NCBI GenBank assembly: GCA_016490735.1
Contig: JAEMWC010000279.1
Location: 441,001-505,000 of the forward strand
Reading direction: 5' to 3'
Origin: Pachyseris speciosa
Lineage: Eukaryota; Cnidaria; Anthozoa; Scleractinia; Pachyseridae
Length of the DNA: 64,000 nucleotides
Positions 22,551 through 31,509 of this stretch are shown here, piece by piece. A program made the translations under genes and the position numbers. Positions within the stretch are counted from its first letter, which is position 1. Every line of letters begins with the position of its first letter. The notes under the pieces are model-generated. The model had not been told where the DNA came from. It saw nothing but the letters and a program-made list of their open reading frames with translations, and searched no databases.

Positions 22551-23719
22551 CTATGTCATTTAACTTTTCTTTTTAATTTTGCAAGTCACAAGGCGATAGA
22601 AACCGTCAATAACGCCACAGCTTTGTTAAAAACTACTCTCTTAGCGCAACCTTTTTTTTGTATTAAAAAGAACAACTGATTATTAACCGATTATGATTTG
22701 CTCTCTTTACAATAATTTTCTTAATGTTTTCCTCTCGAAGTTCTAAGACTAGCTTGCGACGAAATCGCGTTATTTAGTCTTGATTCCATCCGAATTGTGA
22801 CTCCAAGACATAAAATGTAACCTCATAAATGAATTTAGTATGAGTCTCATCCTTTACATAGGAGTCACTTACCAAGATCGGCTAAAGTGTTGTTCTCATC
22901 GGCATCACCAACATTGCCCATCCATGTTATTATCACCAATATCAACGCAATGTTGTTCGCCAGTGTCAGTAACAAAATGATAATCATCACTTCAGGGCTG
23001 GTCCGTTCTTTGTCCTTTGAGCTCTCAGTCTTAGATTTAACTCTACTCGAATCCTGGAGTTCTGGGGCTTCTAAAGTGATTAAAGGAAAACTCAGCAGCC
23101 TTGTACTCTTTGAAATCAAGCGCTTTAACTGTTCAATTGAATGTTGCAAGTTTTAATCGCTGAAAAACATCATTAACGTCTCGCCATAATTACTGTAAAA
23201 TCGCTTGCATTAATTATCTATGATACTTGTCTATATCCCTCAATAAACTTTACTGGAGCACTGTACACAACTTGACATGACGAGTGTTAGCCAGAACCTT
23301 TCATTAGCCATGATTTCTTGTCTGAGTTGCAATCGGGTTTTTAATTTCGCGATCTGAGTGCTTATTATTTGCAATTCTATGCTGGAATTTCTGGTAACTG
23401 GCATATTCAGAGGAAGCTAATATCTGAAATATTCTGTTATTTATAGCTCGGAATAGCAACCTCTGTTCGACCGTTTATGCTCCGCGATTTAAGTTTCTTA
23501 CTGTTGCGTAAAGAACGTACCTGCCAGCTGATCGGCCGCTATACGTGTTTTTGAAACTTTCTACTCCTCAAGCGTACAATTAACAAGCTAACATTCAGCT
23601 TGGAAGCTTCACAAAGTACTGTTAATTGTTGGCGAAAAATAGAGTGGCCTCAATGACATTATCAAATGGCCTGGAGGTTATGGAGGACTGCCTTTAATGC
23701 TCAGTTAATAAGCTTGTTA
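22551..23719. repeat. Segmental repeat, copy 3, left part
   Basis: The copy is colinear with 8974-9339 of copy 1 and with copy 2 on both sides of its foldback. It preserves the empty TA site at 22981-22982. It is interrupted at about 23720 by a DIRS-like element and resumes at about 26435. Confidence 0.8.
22873..23070 (-). CDS. Candidate exon: short linker, transmembrane helix, acidic tail
   Basis: The 198-bp minus-strand exon starts after a polypyrimidine tract and TTTAG, and ends at a strong donor (CTTG then GTAAGT). Its phase is 1-1, so it could be skipped or inserted without shifting a frame. It encodes a Lys/Ser-rich segment, a helix (VMIIILLLTLANNIALILVI) and GNVGDADENNTLADLG. A type II membrane anchor would fit. 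The same exon is broken in copy 2 and truncated in copy 1. A small downstream exon in the other copies (about 11380 and 9170) may end the protein, but copy 3 has a stop there. The family is unknown. The exon may simply belong to a repeated element. Confidence 0.4.
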
Positions 23720-24045
23720 TATTTAAGACCAATTTATTTCTTCAAAGACATAAATTGTAGTTAATGGGACAACCGTGAGAATTACTACTGTATTGCGTGA
23801 CATGCAGTAACATAGAGTAGGGTTTCACAGGCCAAAGTTCAATTCTGATCATGTGTGTCCATAGTGCAATCTACAGGCTGAGCCAATCAGGATAGTTTTT
23901 ATTTCACTGCCAATCAACTCCTAATGCATTTAACATAAGCCTCGTGTTTATTTATTCCATCACTCTAGCAGGCAAACATCTTGCCTGCTTTAGTTTGATT
24001 TCCAGTACAATTATTTTATACTCGCTTCTCGCGACCGCACAAGTT

Positions 24046-25263
24046 ATGCCGCCACGAGCTCCAAGCAGGACGACCCGCCGAAGTATGCCGCCGTACGTTG
24101 ATCCAACCGTGTCTGGAGCCCTTTCTGTTGCAGACCTTCGTTCCCTTTGCGTTCAACACAGGCTACTTTCGACAGGGACTCGAAAAACACTTGAACGCCG
24201 GCTTCGGGGCTTGACGACTCCATCTCTTGCTCTAAACATTACCGGACCAGCAGCACAACCGGACCCAACCATCACCAACAACGACACAGCAGCTCCGAGG
24301 CCAGATTTCACCGAGGGCCAAATGCAGGCGATACGACAACTGATCAAGGACACCGTGCAACAGTCTAGCCGGGAGATAGCAAACGAAGCGGCCAAAGCCG
24401 CCGTGAACGCCTTTCAAGCCCAAGTCTCATCCAACAATAACCTCCGTACTCAACGGCCACTTTCACTCGTGCCTGACACCGAAAGTGCACAACGGCCGCC
24501 TTTACTCGTGCCTGACGCGGAGAGCGCCAGGCGCGTTACGGGAGTCAGCTTTGCCTCACCCTTTCAGGACATCCCGGCGCAGTATATCAAGGAGATACAA
24601 AGTGGTGAGTTTTTTGAATTATCCAAACTTTTACCTAAAAACCTGTCGCTGTACGACGAAGGGGATAACCTAGTCTTGTCTTTGGAAAACTCTGTTGTTA
24701 AAGTATCGAGGAAATCCAAGCCGACAGCCTCCACTTCCATTACAAACATTGAGCAGTGGACAACAGCATTTACGTCCTACATGAGTGTGCTGATCCACAA
24801 GTTCCCAACCCGATCACAGGAACTTTTGCAGTATGCTAGTCTCATTAGATATGCAGCCCGTGTCCATAGAGGGTTAGGCTGGGCTATATATGATTTTAAG
24901 TTTCGCCAAAAAGCCAGCGTTAATAAGTCTCTAGATTGGTCACTTGTTGATAATCAGCTATGGTTGACCATTTTCACCGTGTCGCCAGCGGTACTCAATG
25001 AAGAGTACCCACTTTTTTCAAATGGACCCCAGCACAGTGCCTATAAAAAAGGGGGCGACAACAGAGGCACATGCAATCCTTACAACAGATATGGTACATG
25101 TTCCAGAGACCCCTGCCATTTCAGACATGTATGTAACAAATGTAGCGGGTCCCACCCAGGGTGTGACTGCTCTGCCAAGCAGCGGTCTGAGCAGCGGGAA
25201 CGGGCAAGGACTAGCAATAGCGACCATGGAAGCTCAAAGTCCAGCCCCTCTAATCGAAAGTAA
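24046..25263 (+). CDS. gag-like protein of the DIRS-like element
   Basis: ATG at 24046 opens a frame of 405 residues ending at 25263. A SAP-like helix-extension-helix (LSVADLRSLCVQHRLLS) covers residues 25-58 or so and suggests nucleic-acid binding. An Ala/Gln-rich coiled stretch follows. A conserved middle (WTTAFTSYMSVLIHKFP, then LLQYASLIRYAARVHRGLGW) is typical of the gag-like ORF in coral DIRS-type elements. Residues 343-375 hold a CCCH finger (C-x8-C-x4-C-x3-H) and a Cys knuckle, then a basic tail. It would package the element RNA. The frame is open throughout, in contrast to the deleted pol, so the copy may still supply gag. The upstream in-frame extension to 23944 lacks an ATG. Confidence 0.75.
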   Translation: MPPRAPSRTTRRSMPPYVDPTVSGALSVADLRSLCVQHRLLSTGTRKTLERRLRGLTTPSLALNITGPAAQPDPTITNNDTAAPRPDFTEGQMQAIRQLIKDTVQQSSREIANEAAKAAVNAFQAQVSSNNNLRTQRPLSLVPDTESAQRPPLLVPDAESARRVTGVSFASPFQDIPAQYIKEIQSGEFFELSKLLPKNLSLYDEGDNLVLSLENSVVKVSRKSKPTASTSITNIEQWTTAFTSYMSVLIHKFPTRSQELLQYASLIRYAARVHRGLGWAIYDFKFRQKASVNKSLDWSLVDNQLWLTIFTVSPAVLNEEYPLFSNGPQHSAYKKGGDNRGTCNPYNRYGTCSRDPCHFRHVCNKCSGSHPGCDCSAKQRSEQRERARTSNSDHGSSKSSPSNRK

Positions 25264-25669
25264 GAACACTTTCCCCTCGCTTCCGACCCCTATTAATGTA
25301 GAAAGACTCAAGGACATATTAACCAATCACCCAGACCAGGAATTTGTTTCCCGCTTATGTAATAATCTTTGGTATGGGGCAGACGTGGGTTTTAATGGGA
25401 GGCGTGTCTCTAGATTTTCGAAGAATTTGCCTACTGCAATTTCCCAACCTAGTATTGTTACTGAAAACCTTTCCAGGGAGGTGGCCTTGGGGCGAGTTGC
25501 AGGCCCTTTTCCCAGCCCCCCACTACCTAATTTTCAGGTGTCGCCCATTGGCTTGGTTCCCAAGAAGCACACAGCTAAGTTTAGGACCATTTTTCACTTG
25601 TCTTTCCCAAAACCGGGGGACTTCAAGCGGTCCACTTTTTCAGTACTTATCTGGTTCTCCCCTCACTAA
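25200..25669 (+). pseudogene. Start of the DIRS-like pol ORF (reverse transcriptase N terminus)
   Basis: The frame overlaps the end of gag in another phase. It reads LPTPINVERLKDILTNHP, then FQVSPIGLVPKKHTAKFRTI, then FHLSFPKPG, the beginning of DIRS-type reverse transcriptase. At about 25635 the sequence jumps into recombinase coding in a different frame. The catalytic YxDD region, RNase H and the start of the recombinase are absent. The deletion joins the two parts out of frame, giving a nonsense tail of 15 residues. Confidence 0.7.
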
Positions 25670-25910
25670 AGTGGGACTTACTTCTGAAACTAAGCAGCTT
25701 CTCTCCATGTCTGGTCTACAGTCCTCTCAATATGCGGGACATAGCTACAGGATTGGGGCTGCTACAACCTCTGCTTCTGTCGGCCTCCCCCCTTGGCTTA
25801 TAAAAACTTTGGGGCGGTGGTCCTCTGACTGTTATGAAAGATATATCCAATGTCCCCATTCTCTCCTTTCTGGGGTTTCGTGTCAGCTGTTAGGTGATAC
25901 ATCTAACTAA
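25635..25910 (+). pseudogene. C-terminal tyrosine recombinase fragment
   Basis: About 90 codons end at 25910. They contain HSYRIGAATTSASVGLPPWL, then LGRWSSDCYERYI: the HxxR motif, the GRW position and the nucleophilic tyrosine of tyrosine recombinases in DIRS/Ngaro elements. The upstream catalytic Arg block is lost with the deletion, so the enzyme cannot work alone. Confidence 0.75.
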
Positions 25911-26065
25911 ACATGTGTTGGGTTGGGTTTGTTTCATCTATGGGGAATACACTTCGTGTATTTGTGGGGATGAAGTGCTCCCATACAGGTCACTCTTTGC
26001 CCCATAGACTCACAGAATGGATTGGTTGCCATGGTAACCATGAGTCTTAACTACCTTACCTGACT

Positions 26066-26290
26066 AAGGACCTCTTTCAGGGTATTGTGACCTGCAGCCC
26101 TGAGGAGGATTAAGGACCTCTCACAGGGTATTGTGACCTGCAGCCCTGGAGAGGAGTAAGGACCTCTTTTAGGGTATTGTGATCGGCAGCCCCAAAGAGG
26201 AGTAAGGAACTCTTGCAGGGTATTGTGATCTGCAGCCCTCAAGAGGAGTAGCTCTTAGGGGATCGTGACCTGCACCCCTAGAGAGAAAAG
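26066..26290. repeat. Minisatellite of about 50-bp unit, five copies
   Basis: Units start TAAGGACCTCTTTCAGGGTA and continue through TTGTGACCTGCAGCCCT to GAGGAG. Five copies with 10-20% divergence lie near the 3' end of the DIRS-like element and probably belong to it. Confidence 0.8.
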
Positions 26291-26434
26291 GGGGTGAGGG
26301 GGGTTTTGACCCCTCCCATCTTACCAAGCTAGACTAGTATTCTGTTAGCGATACTTGCCTGTTGGAGTACTTCATTCCCAACCCCCTTTCCCAACATTTA
26401 TTGTTGTCTGTGTTTCTGTTTCTCATGGGTTGTG

Positions 26435-27505
26435 AGCATTAATCCACACATAAGTACTTGTTCCCCATCACTTACAGCCCAGTCACGAGGCGTGACCTGA
26501 TTCTTGATGAAGCTGGAAAACGCTTTATTTACATGTAAAGAGCTCTGAGACGTTAGAACAGCCTGCATCGCCATTTGGATATACACTACATAGAACACCT
26601 ATTTTGGAATCTAGTTTTATTTTACGACTGTTAAATAACTGACGTTAGCTCAAGGAAGCTTAGTTTATATTTGTTGAGTGGACGATAAAAACTTTGCTCA
26701 CTTTTTAGCTTCAAGGTCACCCACAGCTGGTGGTCCGCGCGTCATTATTGCATGTCTGATATTCAACAGACTATATGCCTGGCAGACTTCAAAAATATGC
26801 CCTTTTTCGTGCACATCCTAGCCCTAGAACTGATTCTTTGCGAAATATTGTTGTCGCAAAGAAAAAGCTCCATGGTCTGCTGATCAAACTAATTATATGC
26901 TTAGAAACACAATATCCGTGTTGCTCAGTTCTCTTGTGATGTATGAGGTTTTTAGACCACAGCTGACTTAATTCATACAGTAGCCTTCTAAATTAGAGGA
27001 AACAAGCGAACAAACCTAGCCCTAACTACACAAGCGGAGGGATTTTTGTGGACTCAATCATAACTGATTCACTAATCAGTTTACCCGGAATGTCTGCCGC
27101 GGCACTTTAAATTGGGGTTCGACAATAAAAAACGAGCAAGAACAAAGAACTGGCTTTCGAACACCGCAACGTATCCGGCTAGACTCCCAGGAGAGAAAGG
27201 TATACCGTTGTTCATAAAGAAAAATGTCCTTTCGAATGGGGGTGGGGTAGGGAGGGAAACGAACGCAATTGTGCAATTGATTGACAGCAGTCTAGCAAAA
27301 TATTTAACGGCCATGAAAAAGCATTTTCATTTCGGAATAACGTGATGACTTCCACTCTCATTTCATATAAAACTAAGTGATTTTGAAAAGGACGTAAAAT
27401 TGGTCGCCAATTTTAAGCTCTAATTTAAGTAGCCACAATAGATTTTATATTGGTGGAAACCCAAAGCATGTTCAACAGAGGTTTGCTTGAAACCATCCAG
27501 GAGGC
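26435..27505. repeat. Segmental repeat, copy 3, right part
   Basis: The match to copy 2 resumes near 26435 (CACACATAA, then TTGTTCCCCA). About 300 bp not found in the other copies follow (26475-26770). From 26780 the copy runs parallel to 14190-15065 and 9340-9985. The shared frame at 27081-27314 is part of the repeat. Confidence 0.75.
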
Positions 27506-27955
27506 CTTACCTTTCTGTTTCTGAGTGTAAATTGTTGGTTACTTGCAATTTCCACATAAAAAAGCGGGCAGAATTGTAACTTCTTAGCTTCTTATATGAT
27601 TTTCATATATTCGTTCTCGCAGATTCTAAATCCTCAGCTACTCGACCAATGCATTTCCACCACATACAAACATTTTAGCACCTATTGAAATTGTTGCCAT
27701 TGCATTGCAGAGCCAGGCTGACACCCCAAGAATTGCCAGGGAACACAGCCTTATGTTAATCGGACATTCGTCCCTAGAAAATGACAACAACAGAAGAAAC
27801 CTACTTACAGTCAAAAGGCTATAAAAGAAAGATCACCAGGTCCAAAATATCGCTCTCCTAGCCGGAGCTTTACAACGTGGAAGACAAGTAGACACGTTCA
27901 TATCACTAGGTGAGTACAGTTGAGCACTGTTCAGATTGATATACTAGTTGTTTTG
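27506..27955. other. No gene recognised
   Basis: Short frames only; nothing supported. Confidence 0.4.
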
Positions 27956-27960
27956 TTTCC

Positions 27961-28016
<56 letters not shown>

Positions 28017-28320
28017 GACTTTATTAAAGTGTAAAGAGGGGATTCCCCACTGGTAACTATTCTAGAATACAATCTAAAATACAAATCGAATCAATATAGA
28101 ATCGAACTAGAAATCTACTAAGAATTAAAATCAGAAAACCACAGATGAGAGGTACTAACATACATACAACTAAAACTCTAATCGTAGTCATCAAAGTTCT
28201 AAAATCGTGAGTCAAAACTCATGAATAAGAAAATTCAAAAATCACGAATTACAAAGGTAACAGCCATTACATCCATCTAAGATATTACTTAAATCAAGAC
28301 TGCGTATCCGAGTTTTATAA
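27956..28320 (-). mobile_element. LINE 3' UTR fragment with (CAAT)n tail
   Basis: An (ATTG)n tract at 27959-28016 adjoins GACTTTATTAAAGTG and a stretch of low coding content. A simple-repeat tail joined to such a 3' UTR, read on the minus strand, is the usual form of a 5'-truncated LINE here. It lies downstream of the receptor gene. Confidence 0.45.
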
Positions 28321-28952
28321 CTGCTTAAGACTGGTGGCCGATCTGTTCAATATATTTCCTCAAGGAGACTTGAGGAAAACGGATTTATATAAATTAAGAT
28401 GTCAGACAAAAAAGAATAACATGTACCTAGTCACCATGTCATGCCATCGACTAACAGATGGATACAGGCAGTTCATTTCATACCACCTATTCTTGTAGAT
28501 ATTTGATTATTCCTTGCACTAATGCTATTATACACAGTACATTGCGGTCATAGCTTTAGACTTTCCCAGTATCAGCTTGACAGGCCGGAGCCAAACAAAG
28601 CTTGATAAAACCCGACAGACTTGGATGTCCTAAATCACTACAATGACAACAGAGATGTCTCACCCCTTGCACAGTATAGCGCCATCACCAGTTTTTAAAG
28701 TGTTATATCAGAAATTGTTTTTGTGTAAGGAACAAAACCCAGTCAACTGAGCGAACAACTGACTTTCAATACCGAAGGTTTTGTAATAGCTAAAATACGC
28801 TGTGGAGTGTTTTCAGTGGCGAGTGAATCGTTTGGTTTCAAAACTACTCGTACTCTTCTTATGATATCACTGATTTCCTACTTTTTATGATATCAACTTC
28901 CAAGCTATGCGACCAATCCACGTTTCCAAATAACTCTCCTTCAAAGTTTACC

Positions 28953-29489
28953 TTAAACATCAGTCTCTCTCAGGTGATTCTCTATGATTGTGACTACGTC
29001 GTCCCGTCCCAACTTACTCAGTATCTTAACCAACTCAGAGAAAGGGATGTTCCTCAGTTCCAGCATGTATGTTAACAGAGCGTCCGTAGGGCTCTTAGTT
29101 TGTCCCTCCCACCATCGGATGTGGGTCATTTCTAGGCCAATCTCTTCGGCCACGTGTTTCCAATAGGCTTTAGGGTGTTCTGGATCAAGGTTTACAATTA
29201 GGTCATGGCGTAGTCTTTGGGTCCATACGTCTGTGTATCGCAACGGTTCGAAACCAAGGGAACAAAGGGAACAGTACCCGGAAGATGAGGCTTGACCCAA
29301 AGAGTTTGGGCGATTTTTCAGTAGAGCAAAGGCTTGTGCTGCCGGATCACTGACTGAGCCTGCAAGTATCACAGCAGCGGTGGTATTGTGAAAGCAAAAC
29401 ATATTTGTAGCATTGTGGGAGTTTGGTGAAGCTGCACTTGCGCCACTTTGCTCCATAACGGGATGACTTGAGTCAGAGCTTGTGATGCT
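28953..29489 (-). CDS. Last exon: linker and death domain
   Basis: The acceptor CTTGCTTTAG precedes AGC at 29489, phase 0, and the stop is at 28953-28955. About 90 residues of Ser/Asn-rich linker come first. The death domain follows, from RLRHDLIVNLDPEHPKAYWK through HVAEEIGLEMTHIRWW to SELVKILSKLGRDDVVTII. The Trp-rich helix 3-4 region and the final GRDDV helix are the recognisable parts. The linker is the most divergent segment compared with the second gene. Confidence 0.9.
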   Translation of the reverse strand, partial: SITSSDSSHPVMEQSGASAASPNSHNATNMFCFHNTTAAVILAGSVSDPAAQAFALLKNRPNSLGQASSSGYCSLCSLGFEPLRYTDVWTQRLRHDLIVNLDPEHPKAYWKHVAEEIGLEMTHIRWWEGQTKSPTDALLTYMLELRNIPFSELVKILSKLGRDDVVTIIENHLRETDV

Positions 29490-31464
29490 CTAAAGCAAGA
29501 TTGAAAAGGAAAAAGATAAAGTTTAGAACTACTAGTCAATTGCGGTGATCCGTCAATCAGTCAATTAGTCAAACATTCATTCAGATTTCACGCTAAGTCA
29601 GTCCGTTAATCAATCAAACATCCAGTAAGTGGGTAATTCATTGATCCATAAAATTAGCCCTGCATTGCAACAGTCAATCCCTGAAGTAGTCGGGTCGTGC
29701 AAAGAAAGTCTACATACATTTCTCTCTTTTTGAAACCACATTGGAAGTAAAATGTGTCATATATGGTCTTGATTCAACTCACGTTGGGTCGCCAGTGGTT
29801 GATTGTTGTGCATATGATGATCTTTTGTTTATTTCCGTCATCTTGATTCTCCTGTTTAACTTCAAACGCAGCATGAAATTGTTTTACATTCGTACATGCC
29901 AACTTGAACAAAAATGTGCAGCTGGGCATCCGCTTAGAATCCTCCCATATGTGTGGAAAATGAATCACCTGAAGGACAACAAATCATTTTACTACACCCT
30001 GTGTGCTCATAATGGTAAAGGTAATGGTAATGTCTTTTTATACCGCTCATATCACACAGTCTCCGATGGCGGTTTACGACATTGGCCGGGGGACTTTACC
30101 AGACTGCTTGTGCAGCTTACAATAATACTAATGAGTGCCCTTAATGTGAATATCGAATTAGGACAGACGCTAGGGGGGAGGGGGGTCACAGCCAGAGTTA
30201 CGTCCCTAGTGGTTCTTTTACGTCCCACTGCCAGAGTCAGATTAAGTGAAAGTACTGTTAGACGGGACCTACGGTTTATCGTCCTCATCCGAGAAGACTA
30301 GAATAAAACTTCTAGTAGATGTCATTACAAAGGCAGCACTTTGTCCTCAATTATTTTGAACACCCTGAGTGTTGATTCGCCCGGGGTTTGAACCCGCGAC
30401 CTCCCACACGGTAGTCCGGTACTCTACCAACTGAGCTAACCGGTCGGCGGTTGGGTTTCCCATTTCCCATACATAAATTACTTGTCAGTTATTACGTTCT
30501 TCGAAAAATCTTGTTCCCCCATTCGTGGTAACAGATATATTGAGTCAATATGGATAGTTTTCTATGCTTTTCGAGGAAAGGGGGCAATCCAAGATGGTGG
30601 CTGTTGATCGTTGGTGTTTTATTGTCATGTCTTTGATTTTCTTGCGCGTGCCTGTGTTTAGAGTGATGGGGTGTGAGAAGGTTCATCCGCCCATATAATC
30701 GCGCCATTAGCGCTTTGTCTTCTTCTCACTTGAGAGGATCGTAAAGGATCCAACTACATCGTTAAGATGACAGATTGTAGCCCCCGGCGATGTAATCCAT
30801 CTCACGATAGATCTGCGGGTTCGGTAGAGGCTGACCAACCGTCCTCGCCTCAAATGGTTACCGAAACCCACAGTCATGCGGATATGGCTATTTCCTTGAG
30901 CTCCTACGAGGATTATAATAAAAAGGACTTAGGATGGATGGTCTGCGCCGAGTTGTTCGAAAGCTGATTAACCCCGATCCAAGATTAAAAATTAACCGAG
31001 GAGTTTGTTGCTCTGTCCACAAACGTTTTAGATCACAGGACGAGTTTGAGCTAAAATCCTGGATTATAAGTTAATCGGCAGTTCGAACAACCGGGCCCTG
31101 GAGTGGGCACTTACCTTAATGAGATCACCAGGCGTGTTTATCCAGCCGAGGTGATACTCTGTAAGTCGGACCAACACATCACCTCCTCCCTCCACTACAT
31201 CCAACGGTTTAGGTGCATCCTTTACTGCTCCTCTCAACGTCAGAATTTCTTGATTGTGCACAGCCTTGCAGATAATAACGGAAACACGTTTACCGTAAAG
31301 CCTTGTACAGCGTAACCAAAAATTTGTAGAGATAATCTTGTTAACGCATGACACTGTTTTCTACAAACGCCGTAACTGACTTCTTAACAACAACAACAAC
31401 AATAATAATAATAATAATAATAAACGTCTGCCAGAGCGTAAAGTGTAAGCGTCATGAGAAGATG

Positions 31465-31509
<45 letters not shown>

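Larger units (their letters stand above)
23720..26435 (+). mobile_element. DIRS-like tyrosine-recombinase retroelement, internally deleted
   Basis: The element splits copy 3 of the segmental repeat, which fixes its borders to within some tens of bases. It carries a complete gag-like ORF, the start of a reverse transcriptase and the end of a tyrosine recombinase. Most of the RT, RNase H and recombinase N terminus has been removed. A minisatellite lies near its 3' end. No long terminal repeats are seen, as expected for the group. Confidence 0.75.

Noticed and set aside
30375..30455. tRNA gene on the minus strand
   Set aside because: A and B boxes are good, but the anticodon stem and acceptor ends do not pair well and the sequence continues into a 350-bp body, so it is the head of a SINE.
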